Assembly: GCA_000708835.1 (NCBI GenBank)
Contig: DF237060.1
Span: 1 to 64,000, forward strand
Length of the DNA stretch: 64,000 nucleotides
Reading direction: 5' to 3'
Source: Klebsormidium nitens
Lineage: Eukaryota; Streptophyta; Klebsormidiophyceae; Klebsormidiales; Klebsormidiaceae
The position numbers were made by a program, and so were the translations under genes. Of this stretch, positions 23,801-35,505 are shown in pieces (position 1 is the stretch's first letter; the number at the start of each line of letters is the position of its first letter). A model generated the notes under the pieces. It saw nothing but the letters and a program-made list of their open reading frames with translations, had not been told where the DNA came from and did not search any database.

Positions 23801-26800
23801 TCAGAGCGTAGCGGTCTAAAGCAGGCACCCAAAAGACAGGCGGGGTTGGAATGATGGTAGAAGAGGGTATGGATACAGAGCGTGCACACTCTGATCGAAA
23901 GTTCTTGTGCCTGGCAACTCAACCTTCGAAAGTTCGTTCACTCAGCAACAATGAAGCCAATCAGTTTTGCCCTTTTTTCTTCCTTTCTAACTTCATCGAT
24001 ACTCCTTTACCTGCTTCTGTTTGTTGGTACAGTCCTCCGCCTTCTGAACCTGACTTGCAATCTGCCCCCAACCTGCGTGGATCTCTGAACGCAATGCCTT
24101 GTCTTCGATAGACATTTCTCGTACCAACCTGTACTCAAACCGAACCTTTCCTCCTCACCTCTAGTTGCGCCAGTTCCTGAAACAGGCGCTCCAGAGGAAT
24201 CCCCCCCTGCGACGGCCTCGGCACCGTAAGCGCGTGCAGCCGCGCCAGGTGCGCCGCGGGGCTCGGCTCGCCCACCGCCTTCAAGAGTCCCGCCCATGCT
24301 AGTTGCATCAGGTCGACGTCCCCGCGCCGCGCAGCCGTGTGCAGTGCCGCCGTGAGAGTGCCCTCGTCCAACACGTGGCTGCGCTTGTGGAGCAGGTTTA
24401 TACACAGGGCGGCGGTCTTGGCGTCGTCCTGGTCGATGCACGCCGTTAGCACCTGGAAGGACAAAAGTTGTTAGATTCCTCGGTTAAGTGTTTCAGACTC
24501 TGGGTTTTGGTAAGACTGTGCTTGTGGAGCGGTTTATACAGAGGGAGACGGTCTTGGCGGCGCCTGGTTGATGCACGCCGTTAAGACCTGCAAAGACAAG
24601 CAAACCCTTCGACTCTGTTTTTCACACCAAGCCCTCGGACTTCGCAGTTTGGCTGCGCTTGTGGAGCAAGCTATGGACAGAGAGAGGAGGTCTTGGCGCT
24701 GTCCTGATCGATGCACGCCTTTACTACCTGCGAACAAATTTCACCAGGTTTGGATACAGGGTTTCAGGGACCAAAATCTGGGATTTCTAGTTTTCAGCGC
24801 GTGTGGAGCAAACTCAAACCGAGAGAGCGGTCTTGACCTCGTCCTGGTCGGTGCACGCCGTTCGAAACTGCAGAAGCGTATTGAGGCTAAAATATCCTTG
24901 ATTGACTATGTTCGGGGTCCCTGCCCCAAATTCAGACTGCAGCGCCTTTCACCTCCCGCACCATAAACGCCTAGAACGTCAAGCAAGGTTTCTTTCTGAG
25001 CGAAGACACGGGCTCATACTTAGCTCCCACAAAGAGTTCCAAAGTTTTCCGACCCCGAAATCTAGGTAGAACCAATCCTGAATTTCCTCACCTCCTGCAT
25101 CACAAAGGTCTTGATCTTGACGTCCTAGGGACGCATCACTTTGAGCAGCCAGCCAGGTAATCCACTTTGCTCCCTTCGGAGCCCCGAACACTCATGGCCC
25201 ATAACTCACAATAGGCAAATCGCCAGATGCGCAATAACGAGAACAGTCAAACGCAGAAGCGCGTGAGGCCCCTCACCTCTTGCACCATGAACGTCTTGAT
25301 GGCGATGTCCTGCGCGAGCATCACTTTGAGCAGCGCCCCCGCCTCCTCTGTCCGCTTGGACCCCTCCCCGATCGACCGGATGTGAGATATAAGCACTTCC
25401 TGCAGCGTGCGCGGGGGCGGCATCAACCTGCATGGAGCAGATTAACGGTTCGAGTGGCGCATTTTCCACGTCCGGCGACGCACGATTTGTACTTGGGCGG
25501 CGCCTGGACCGCGCTTTCGAGTGGACTTATGGCTTGACCGTTTCCAGGTTGCACGATGATCTAGCGCCGTCACATACCACCTAGTGCCGACCAGAGGCTT
25601 TGGTGATGCATTCGCCCACCTGAACTTTGTAAATGGAAAGACACGAACCGGCAAAAAAGTGCACAAGGGTGCGCTTGCGTTTTCTTGCAGCGTCCAGGGG
25701 CCCTCCGCATCAGCCTGCACCAACCGGCGCATGCCAAAGACCACCAGCGTCTCATATGCTTGGAAGATCGTGCGCTTCTGAGCCACACAGGGCGCCTCAA
25801 CCCCCAAACGGACGACATTCGGAAAAGCGCAATAAGCCCAAAGAGTATTCAACGGAAGATTCAAGTCCGCTTATGTACGAAAAAGATGACCGACTTTCGT
25901 GTGGCAGATCGGATGCCTGCATGACACAATGAAGCGTTTCTCCACTATCGAAGCGAATAATAGACGATATTGTCCTCACCCCTTGGCAAGCATCTCGGTG
26001 ACGTAGCGGTGCGCAGTCATCGAGTACTTGCCCCACGAGCAAACGAGCGCCGCCGTGTTATATGTGTCGTGGTCCGGCGCCACCCCTAGTTCTTGCATCT
26101 CGTCCACCAACTGCAACGAATGAGAAGTCAATGTGAGGACAAGTCTCGATGAAGCCGTTTGAACATATCCCGGAATGACTGCTTCTACATCACAAATAAT
26201 CCGGAAGCTCGGCAAGGATTCTAAACAACCGGACTCCGAGAACGTCTTGAGGAAAAAAGGTTTTAGAGACTGATAGTTAAACGACAATTTTGAGCAATCG
26301 GCTCTGACAGAGATACAGGCAGAGGAATCTTCAAAAATGGGGACCCAAGAGGTAAGGGGCTCGAAACGCAATTGTGATTGCAGGACGATTTTTTTCACAA
26401 TCTGCGAATCCAGTATGAACAACAACTGCTGCCATCAGGCAACAAAGCTGCGGACAACAAAGTCCAAATGCTGATGTCACCTCAGTTGCCGCCTTGGCGT
26501 TGGCGAACTCGTCTTGGAGGGCAACCTTCAGGAGGGTGTTGTAATGAAGGCAACTGGGGACGATGCCATGCTTGCGCATCTCTTCGTGCAGTCGCAGGCA
26601 CCGGTTTAGGTCAGCCTGGTGTCAACAGAGAACAACTAGGTTAAATATAACAGAAGGTGACACAGACCCTCGTTGGGCAGCCGCGAGAACCAGTCATGTC
26701 TGCTTGGCATTAACAAGAAACAATTTGGCACCACACACTCCCAGAGGTGTCTTGCGAACCGATTGTCACGATGCCCAACCGCCAGTCTACCTTTTGTCAA

Positions 26801-27989
26801 GAGTCTGCTGAGGCTGATGGCCTTGTCACGAACCTTGTTGCAAACTTACCTTCGAGTGCAAAAACGCCAGGAGTACCGACGTGTACATTTTCCCAGTCAG
26901 CCGGTCCGAAACCTTTTCGTACTCGGACTGGCACCAGTACTTGTACGTGCTGAACTCCTTTGGCACCTCCTCGTACTGCCCCATCGCGAGCAGCTTCTCC
27001 AAGTAATCCTCCACCATCGAAACCGTCCGGAACTTTGGCGAGGGCGCACTGTTTTTGGGCTTCACACCCCCCTTTGCCGCCGGTGTCTCCGGCCGCCACG
27101 GGCTCGTGAACTTCTCCCCCGCTTCGGCCGCCGCCGCCACTTGGAACTTATCAGGCCACCGATACTCCGCTAGAAACGGGGCACCGTTGTGTCCCGCGTT
27201 GCGGCGTTCCGCCAGCTCCCGCAGACGGTACGCCTCTAGTTCTTCCCGCGAGGTCTCCAGAAACTTGTCCAAGCGCGGGTCTACTTGCGTCCCGTAGCAA
27301 TCCCTTGCCTTGAGCCCATCGTTCGCGTCGATCTCGACCCAATGAACCTTCCCCCGCCGAGCCTCCGCTTTTGATGACATTCGGGGCTCTTCTGCATGTC
27401 GGTGAGCTGCCGCGTCACCAGACGAGCTCGCAAAGCTGTGGCTTTCCTTCCGAGACTTGGCGAAATATTCTTCCGAAGTGATGGGACTAGGAGGGGCGCT
27501 CGGAGCGTCATCAAGCCCAGTCCACCCCGCACCATTACCAGCTGTTGGTGGCTGAACCCCAAACCTTTTCGGCTTTTCCGCAAGCGCAGCTTTCGCCCAA
27601 CTCCTACCACCCCCGCCATCAACCGCACTGCCGCGACTCCTTGTCCTGCCATCAATGCTGCCGTTCTCAAACGTGTCGCTGTTCTCGGAGGTCGCGTACG
27701 CATACTCCTGACAAGCGGGTGCTGTCGCTGCAAGCCCCGTGAACTGCCGAACTTGAGAAAGAGCTGAAGGTCGTGGCCTTGGTGCATGGAAACCAAGAAA
27801 TGAAAGACTCCCGTTCGCGGGGTGTGAAGTGGCGCCAGTGTGGCCATGTGCAAAGTCCTCCGAAATGGAGCCCTGATTTAACGGTCCTAAGGAGCTGAAA
27901 ACCTGTGGCAGCAGTTGGGAAAGGACCCTCAGGCTGTGCTCTTGCAGGGCGAGGGAGCGCCTCGCGAGCTCCGCGCTGGGCCCCGCCAT
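20849..27989 (-). CDS. Pentatricopeptide repeat (PPR) protein, probably organellar
   Basis: Eight exons (minus strand): 26850-27989, 26481-26615, 25980-26110, 25277-25427, 24159-24452, 23617-23739, 21898-22101 and 20849-21169. All phases agree, giving about 832 residues. The first 300 residues are low-complexity. P-type helical repeats follow, with typical text such as MYTSVLLAFLHSK, EEMRKHGIVPSCLHYNTLLK, DEMQELGVAPDHDTYNTAAL, VMHDAGQRVPLLGLNCII, LEPDVHSYNAILDGC and QDMVNRGFVPDKAVLDGLL. PPR proteins bind organellar RNA or join plant mitoribosomes. No E, DYW or SMR domain is visible. The organelle is not obvious from the N-terminus. The architecture (long N-region, few scattered PPRs) resembles ribosome-associated PPR proteins of plants, but I cannot confirm an orthologue. 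The introns flanking exons 4, 5 and 7 are filled with copies of exon edges, listed separately. The start ATG at 27989 lies 745 bases from the divergent WEE1 start. Confidence 0.85.
21605..21935. repeat. About 133-base tandem array copying the PPR exon-7 donor edge
   Basis: The block beginning gctaagcttccc and containing the exon end plus splice donor starts at 21878 (true edge), 21743 and 21611, with spacings of 135 and 132 bases. The middle copy keeps the donor (CAG|GTGAGG on the minus strand); the outer copy has lost it (cag|ttgaga). The filler (ctcgctaa, gtccag, acttagcca) is repeated as well, so whole exon-plus-intron units were duplicated. Confidence 0.88.
22030..22830. repeat. Tandem copies of the PPR exon-7 acceptor edge
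   Basis: The true edge reads gcatcacggtcagcacgtag then tacgcctg. Copies of cacggtcagcacgtag start at 22081 (true), 22261 and 22391. More decayed pieces (gaggcccagaggggcac) lie near 22764. The copy at 22261 keeps the acceptor cag followed by gcgtactacg. Confidence 0.82.
24380..24865. repeat. About 138-base tandem array copying the PPR exon-5 acceptor edge
   Basis: gtcttgg/gtcttga blocks begin at 24415 (true exon), 24551, 24690 and 24830, spaced 136, 139 and 140 bases. Each is followed by a gtcctggtcgatgcacgcc-like sequence and each is preceded by cttgtggagca or a variant. AG is retained at the junction in all copies. Confidence 0.88.
24945..25345. repeat. Tandem copies of the PPR exon-4 donor edge
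   Basis: acctcctgcatca/acctcttgcacca-type blocks start at 25275 (true edge), 25090 and 24951. The second copy extends into catcactttgagcagc, matching exon sequence. Together with the exon-5 array, most of the intron between exons 4 and 5 is made from its own flanking exon edges. Confidence 0.82.
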
Positions 27990-28734
27990 TCTGATTGTGC
28001 CTGTTCAATTGGGCTCCTGCGAGGTACGCGACTTAAGTTAGAGCAAGACAGATCTCGCTCGCTGGATCTCAACCTTTACCGGTTCAACCGTCTTTCTCGG
28101 TGCCCTGTACCTCGATCATTACCAGATTCAGCATCAGTGCTTACTTCTAGTTGTCTCCTGTAGCCGTCAACTATCAATCATCGACGGTTCAAATCAGCGT
28201 GAGATCTGGTGTCGGTTGAAATATCTACAAATTTTAGCGCCATATTTGCAGAGTGCACTAGGTACCCAGCTTGCGAGGAAGGAAGGAGCAAGCTGCAAGG
28301 GAGGAGCACGGGAGGAAGGTGAAGGAAGGAGAAGCTTTCATCAAAACTCAAATGCGGGACGTGCTTGCTTGACAGAAGACGTCTGCGGGGCTCTTCGTAG
28401 AGGCAAATTGAAGTGCAACGGGTAGCGTGTTTTGACACCGAACGCAGTAGCAAATAGCCAAGAGGTATTGTGAGCTCAATGTGGCGGTTCGCCGTTGACC
28501 AAATCTGATTTTGATAGAAGCTCCTGTTAGCTGCTTTACATGCGTTGCAGCCATACGCTAGGGTTGCCTGCTGAGTGATTGCTAACAGGTGATCAATTTA
28601 AGAGACTCTGCATACTGTCCTTTCGCAGGAGGCCAAGCGAGGGTTACCCAAATATGCCCAGATTGATTGAAGTGCTCCTAAAGTTCCAGTCACAGGCAAG
28701 CAGGAAAGTGTGACAGAGTGATTAAGGCATCAAC
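27990..28734. promoter_or_regulatory. Divergent promoter region of PPR and WEE1 genes
   Basis: 745 bases lie between two divergent start codons. A purine-rich stretch, including ggaaggaaggagcaagc-type text, occurs around 28275-28340. I see no coding sequence. Confidence 0.5.
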
Positions 28735-31700
28735 ATGACGCTGGCAGGTGATGGGGTTTGCATTAGCCAGCGCATGAGCCAGGTGCAACTGGAAACCCCC
28801 AAGCAGAGGCAGCAAGTTGGAGGAATTGAGAGCCAGGCTGTGCAATCAAGAGAACAATCCGGCAAAGCGACCTGGGGCCTTGATGACAACAGCCAGGACC
28901 TCCTTTGTAGTCAGGACTTCTTCTGGTATGTCAGCCACCACATACATGAAAAAGCCAGATGAGGATGATGTTCTGGAAGGCGTTCCTCGGAAAACATTGT
29001 GAAGCCTTGCAGAACCCAATCAGAGTTAGCATCACTACACTGCGATGAGAAACAATCTCCCTTGACAACCTGAAAAGAAGGCGCTGGTTGCTGCTTAGCA
29101 GAAAGTCTTGTTGTGACCAGAGCAGTCAGCAACCTGCAATCAACGCACTGCAACAAGGGCAGAATGATTCAATTGATCCGCTGATTCCCAGCTCAAATGC
29201 AAGTACAATCATTTGATAGGCAGATATAGCAGCCCAAACTGAGAGCGGCAATCTGACCGGGCATCTGGACGCAAGTTCTGGACCGGTACCTTCCTAACAG
29301 CAAGGGCTTTTACTATGCAGCACTCCTGACTTCATCACCCCCGTCGAGCAGCAGTTCAACATAGACCTGAGCAGCAAGAAGGAGAACAAGGTCAGCTGCC
29401 CCTACATCGATAGCAGGACCGAAAATGTCAATCAGCATGCATTTGACGCCTAAATTTCATGAACATACGCATCCAACGGGGTTTTTTGCTGAGTACATCA
29501 TAAACAAGGAGAAGCCTCTGATGTTATATCAACTGAAATACAATCACTGGGTTGTTTTAAACAGAGAATCCCCTCAAACTATGCGGATGCACGACGTAAC
29601 TCTTAAGTCCCAAAAGCCACATGTGTTTTGTATTTCCTCAACAGGAGAATGTACGGCCACAAAGGTCGCCAGTCCAGTTCTCCCCTATGCGGAGCAAGCG
29701 GCCTCGGCCAGGTAAGTCGTGAATACAAGCAAAAGTGATTCCGCCTTGCGCAAAGGGATGCTCGGTTACATCCTCACGATTCCACTCCCATCTTCTTACA
29801 GCTTGGTGACTAGGTTGACTATCATTTTGGGTATGTCTCAATGGGTATGGTTTTAATCACCACAAAGCCAGCCCTGTGGTCCCTTCAACATCGGTCACCT
29901 GCACTCCGACGGCTTTGTCTGATGAAAGAATAAGTGCCAAATTAAGCCTGGTTTTGACGAGCGCGCGACTGCGCTTCAGCCCTCACTCGCGAGCCGTGGT
30001 TTCAATGAACGGTCCAAACTGTGGCTGAAACTCTGACAAACCCATTGCACTTTGCTCACCGCGCCCCCATTCTTTGCAGATCTGCCCCCTCGCGTCCCCT
30101 CTTCCTGGTCCCAACCAGAGCCCGAAACCAGCTCCCAACCTCTCCCCTCTGAGACCAATGACATGAGCCAAGACCCCCCTCCTGAGAGCCAGGACAATGA
30201 AATGGAACACTCATTTCACTTCGACCTGGGGGGGTCCAGTCAAGGGCTCCCAGGACCCCCCGACGACGCCACCTCGGGCGACAAAATGGTCACCTCGTCT
30301 GCGGGGGGGAGGGCGGACTTCGCCGGCTTGACTGCGGAGTTGCAGGCTCGGGAAAAGGAAAGGGTTTTGGGAGGGGCTGAACCTGGGTCAGAGAAACTGA
30401 GCCAAGAAGGGTTTAGAATATCGAAGCCAAGCAAGCCCCCCGCACAGCGGCAGCCTCTTTTCCATGCTGGAAGTGTGGGGGTGGCAAAGGCAGCCCCCAC
30501 TCCAAAATTCAACAGTGGGGGGAGCACTCAATTCAGCCAGCCCCGCCCAAGCCCATTCACTCCAAGTGCAAGCGCTTTCCGAGGGGGGGCGCCCCGCCCT
30601 GGGGGGTCTACGGGGCGGCTGAACCAAGCGTCAGCAAAAGCACGGTTAGGGTCTCAGTTGATAACCAATAACCCAGCGGCGGATAGGAACAAAAAGGCGC
30701 CGCTTACGCTCTGGGGGGGCAGCCAGGCTGCGAACCGAGCCCCGACGGCTCCCCCTGCGGAAGAAGTCAGGGTCCCAAATGCAAGCCAGTTTATTCCAAA
30801 CGGGGCGACAAAATCCTCGAGGATCTCGCAGCTGGCGGTGATGAAGAACAAGGTTCAGTCCCAGCCGTGTGTGCGGAACCCTTTCTTAGTGGAGGCGGGC
30901 GAAACGGAGCCGGGAAGCAACAAGACTAAGTTTACTGGTGAGTCTATCTGATAATGGGAATTTGCTGGCTGCTCGAGATTGCTGATTGCTAAACAGTTGT
31001 GCTTCTGGGGCGAAGCCCAAACCTTCAACCGGACAAGAAGCATATCCGAATTGCTGCAGGACACAGCGTGTGCTTTCTTCAAGGCCGCTGTTCTCCTCTT
31101 TGCAGATGTCCCAATGAGCAGCCCCGCCTCCAGATATAAGGAGGACTTTCACGAGATCAAGGTGGGCATCGACTTGTACTAAATTGTCCCCGATTGCGCT
31201 TCGAGAAACAAGCCAGATCCTTGATGAAAACCCGTTGCAACGCAAAAAGGTTTCTGATTGGGGTATTTGTCGTTGAAGCTGGGAGCTTTGGAAGAAATAG
31301 GGCATCTGTTTAGCATACGCCACTCAATTGCTTATGCCTTGGGGTGAGAGGTTCAGAACAAAGCACGAAGTGTGCAGCTCAAGCCGGGCTTCTGATCTCG
31401 TCGTCTTTGATGAATCTGCTCAATGATTTCATAAAAGGTCGGTTTCCTCTCTCTGTCCTTGACTCTTATGCCTGGGCTTGCAACCCGTGCAGGAGATAGG
31501 CCGGGGCAACTTCAGCCGCGTTTACAAGGTGCGGAGGCGCCTTGACGGCTGCCTGTACGCTATGAAGCGGTCCATGAAGCCAATTTACCAGGACTCAGAG
31601 AAGTAAGGCCGCCCGCCCTCCAGTTCAGGGCACGCATTCTGTTGGCTCGTATCAAAATCCAACCAGGGATCCCTTACAACGGCAAGGCCGTTTATTACTG

Positions 31701-33849
31701 TAGGAGGCCAACGTCGATCAGTCCTTCCGGGCGTTTGTTGAAAGGATTGAACAGATTATGAACAATCAAGGCAACGTAGTACGTGCATGGTGCGACTTTT
31801 CTCTCCGAGGAATTGCTTGTAAAAAAGGAACCTTGCAGAGCTTGACTCGTCATCTTTGACATTGCAGGAAGGTGGCGCTTATGGAGGTGCAGGGCCTTGC
31901 TGCAGCAGGTAAGCAGACCTTCGTTTCTGCGTGCTTTCTACTGTATCTCGACGCCCTCTCTGCAAATGTCATTGTTCCAAATCTTCTGCAGCACGGATAT
32001 GATCAAGTCTATGCATTTTGAACGGAGCGAAGCAGGAAACTTGCTAATCCATGATCGATTCCGGCAGTCCAAAGTCTCCAGCACTTCGGTAATCATGTTT
32101 GTGGCACACGGAACTGATCACAAGGTTGGAGCAGATCACGAGATCGCGTTGTAGATGCGAAGGATACTCCGGACAGGTTCTTATACTCGTCATCGTCTAC
32201 AATCTGTACTCTTTTCAAGGTTTTGTAAATGCTGAAGCGAGACTACATTTTGACTTTGAGTCTCCATCCAAGCCGTTCAAAATCTGTTGCGTTCCTACAG
32301 GGAGCCATCCCCACATCGTGCGCTACTACAACGCCTGGTTCGAGAGCGACTACCTGTACATACAAACGGAGCTCTGCGAGCGGAGCCTTGAGGTCAAAGA
32401 GGGCGACACGCAGCCCATGGCAGAGCTCGAGTTGGTCGCCGTGATGCAGCAGGTAAAGCGGTGGACTCCGTAGCTTTCTTCAGAAGGTGTAGGATTGACC
32501 TTGCTTTCCTGTCGTGAATCTTAGCGCTCGCTTTAGGAGATGACACTTCCTTATGCGACATGGGGTTCCGTATTAACTTATTAGCTCGTCTTATCGTCAA
32601 TTGCTGGGTCTGGCTTTAACGAAGAGAAGTGTGTGGTTCAGTCGGCGATGGTATTACTCACCGCTTGCTTACCACGTCTAAAAAGTTGCCACGTGTCACA
32701 TAGCGGAAGGCTTGCAGCGCCAGCACACGCGGGGAAACAGTCCGCTTAGCAAGCTCACTGCGTTGTGCCACGTGGCAGATGGCGGAAGCACTACAACACC
32801 TCCACGCGCGCGGCATCGCCCACTTGGACCTGAAGCCGGACAACATCTACGTGTCGGACGGTTCGTACAAGCTGGGCGACTTCGGACGGGCGGTGCGGGC
32901 CGACTCGGTCGGGGTCGAAGAAGGGGACAGTAGGTGAGCGCTTGTGCTCAGCACTGACAGCTTCAAGATACTTGTTGGCTTTCATAGAACTGTTGAGGGG
33001 AGCCGAAGTTGTTACTTGAGTTGAGCACTGTGTTCAGCTGGATGTGGGGTCACATGAAGCCGGCTTGTTGGGTATGATTTGCAGAATGTCCCTCCCTTTT
33101 GGTGTTGCTTTGTGCTGGGCGACGGTAATGAGCCCGGACTTCGTCTTGGACTCGGAACAGAGGAGCCAAGCGAGCAAACTCGCGCTAGCTAGCGAACCGC
33201 AATCACAACGTTCTGCGCTTGAGGCTATTGCCAACTTGAGCTGACGCCCTTTCCTTACCGCCCAGGTACATGCCTCAGGAGATTCTGAACAGCGCCTCGA
33301 AGTGCGACCTCACGAAGGTTGATCTTTTCTCGCTTGGCGCGACCTTGTACGAGCTCGCGCGCGCAGAGCCGTTGCCGAAAGCAGGGAGCGAGTACCACCA
33401 GATCCGACACGGCGATCTGGCGCCAATGCCGCTTGTCTCCCCGCATTTCACGGATCTTGTCAGGGTGAGAACGCCCCACAAAATAAGAATTGAACGTGGG
33501 ACGGGATCTATTTGCTATCCTTCTGACGTGCCTTCTAAAACAAGACGGGATGCGGACTTTTGTCAATATACTCTGCAAGTCGTTGCGTCATTCTTGTTGG
33601 GCTGTCGCGTGTCAGGGCTCTCACGCATGACTTCGTCGCGCTTGTCAAATATACGGTAGAGGTGCGTCACATCTGTTCCGTTTTCAATCACAATGAGTGC
33701 ACGCACGATTCCGGTGCTGCACGACCTGTCTCAAACCAATGACCCCCGTCTCTCTGCAGTCGTTACTGCATATAGACCCAGCCGCACGACCAAGCGCCGC
33801 AAGCATTCTGGAGCACGCTTCGCATCTGCGAAAGTCAACTTATACTTGA
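28735..33849 (+). CDS. WEE1: WEE1-type inhibitory CDK kinase
   Basis: Eleven exons: 28735-28925, 29321-29390, 29645-29711, 30080-30937, 31106-31161, 31493-31602, 31868-31908, 32301-32452, 32779-32933, 33266-33464 and 33760-33849. All phases agree, giving about 662 residues. Joining exons 1 and 2 creates SQDFFCTPDFITP, the conserved N-terminal motif of plant WEE1; exon 3 gives RPQRSPVQFSPMRSKR, also plant-like. The kinase domain (about 403-655) has the glycine loop IGRGNFSRV, catalytic Lys in YAMK (about 439), MEVQGLAA, IAHLDLKPDNIY (Asp about 532), DFG, the WEE1-specific EGDSRYMPQEIL and VDLFSLG. WEE1 phosphorylates the inhibitory Tyr near the N-terminus of CDKs and delays mitosis, notably after DNA damage. 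Exon 4 (285 residues, Ser/Pro/Gly-rich) is longer than in Arabidopsis. All catalytic residues are intact. An upstream alternative start at 28774 (MSQVQ) is possible. Confidence 0.95.
32684..32822. repeat. Echo of the WEE1 exon-9 acceptor edge in the preceding intron
   Basis: The true junction reads gccacgtggcag|atggcggaag. About 78 bases upstream, from 32688, is gccacgtgtcacatagcggaag followed by similar text through cacacgcgg. This is a short-period example of the exon-edge duplication seen in other genes. Confidence 0.7.
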
Positions 33850-35505
33850 GGAATACAACACTGAGATTCTCTTGTAGCAAGGTGTCTGTCCGTCGAGTTG
33901 GAGAATAGGTCTTTGGTTCTTACGTTGTACGTTCAGGGCTGTTGGGGGACAAAACCGGTCCATAACACCTTCTGCCGGGACACGTCCCGGCGGCCTGCTT
34001 CCGGCAAGGCTGCAAGAGTGAGATGATGTGCAGCCGCTTGCTGCACGCTTCTAACCTGTTTCTTTAGCATGGAAGCCAATCCGATCATCACGTCTGCCCA
34101 CGCATCTTGCTTGCAAGGTCTTTGCCGCTCTTTGACAGACGAGCATGGCACCTTGTGTGACAGATTGAGCGTTGATCGTCTGGAACGCTTGCGACAGTCC
34201 ATTGCATTGGGAGATTCACTATATTTCGTACATCTGTGCCCTACATTGGTACGCTAAGCCGTATTTGCAAGTGGACAAGCACCGCAGCCAAGTTGCGGAT
34301 CCATGTTTTATTTCGCGATCGTTGCAAAGCTGGCATGGGTTGTTCACAAAGCTTGGCCGTGACCAAACAATTTTTTGGCCTATAAAGGATATGTATGGAC
34401 ATACCATTGGTCGGATCTTATTCACGCCGGGCACTCCGACTCTATGATGGCACCTAATAATCGCCAATAAGATGATCAGATCTGCAGGAAATAACGAGCC
34501 AACGGTGCGCCTGCTAGAGCGGAGAAGGCATGGAGTTCCCAAATCCCGCGCCGGTCGATCAAATTGTAGTGCATGATTCGCTACCGCACCAACCTCCAAG
34601 GAGGATTATATGAGATTCTGTCAATCTTTAATTTCGAGCATGCATGCCAGCTAGTCAGATCTCATGATCCACCCGGCGTCATACCTCGCGCGTGACACTT
34701 GAAGGTGCAGGCGTGCCCTACAAAGATTGTCAAGCTACCATGCCCTGTATTAGGTATACGTTGCGTGCCACAGCCTGCATAACGAGCCAGGCCGAATTGC
34801 AAATGTGCCTCTAGGAATGCTGATGCCTCTTACAGATGTAAACGGCGCGATCCAACAGTTATTTCGTCGATCCGCAACCCTAAGCTTTGACACTGCCCTA
34901 CTCTGACAAACTACGTCAGTCCATCTATCAACCGAGTAACTTTCGGCTCGTCATTTAGATAGCTGCACTCTCCTACCAATCTTGAGAAGATTGCGTGCGT
35001 CCTTTTATGAGGCCTAATTCTGAGCGGGGTCCGCCTTACAATGGACTTTGTGGGTTGCCCAATGGAGCTTCTGGTGCTCGTTGCTGCAGGGAAAAGCCTA
35101 GGGTCACGTGCCCGGTTGCAACAAGGATCTGTCGGTTCATCTCTCTTGCAAGCTGTTGGTGAGCTCCTCCGCAGAGACTGTGGGTATCCGGATAGCAAAG
35201 CGTGATGCCAAGCATTTGCAATAGGTTTGATGCCCTTGAAACGTCTTTGTAAGACTGTCAAAGATCTCTAAGTACGAGAAGAATGAAGATCCATTCATTC
35301 AGAGCTCGTCAAGATCAGAGATTCAGAAATCAAATGATCCTGAGAGGTAATAGACGATCTCATTCTTTCGATTGACGGCTCTTTGGTTGATTCGAAAAGA
35401 AAAGTAAAGCGGAGCTGATACAAGATGCTGCCTATCAAACACTAGTAATTGTTTCAGGATCTTGCGGATCAAGCAGCATCGAAGGCGCAGAGATCAACTG
35501 CTTGG
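33850..35505. other. Intergenic region between WEE1 and the MYND frame
   Basis: No supportable gene. A perfect 8-base-arm palindrome (gccgggac, 2-base spacer, gtcccggc) lies at 33974-33991, about 125 bases past the WEE1 stop. The remaining open frames look random. Confidence 0.45.

Noticed and set aside
25442-25864. Minus-strand open frame between PPR exons 3 and 4
   Set aside because: Exon 3 (phase 2) joins exactly to exon 4 at 25427 and keeps the PPR frame; this frame needs a different phase and looks intronic.
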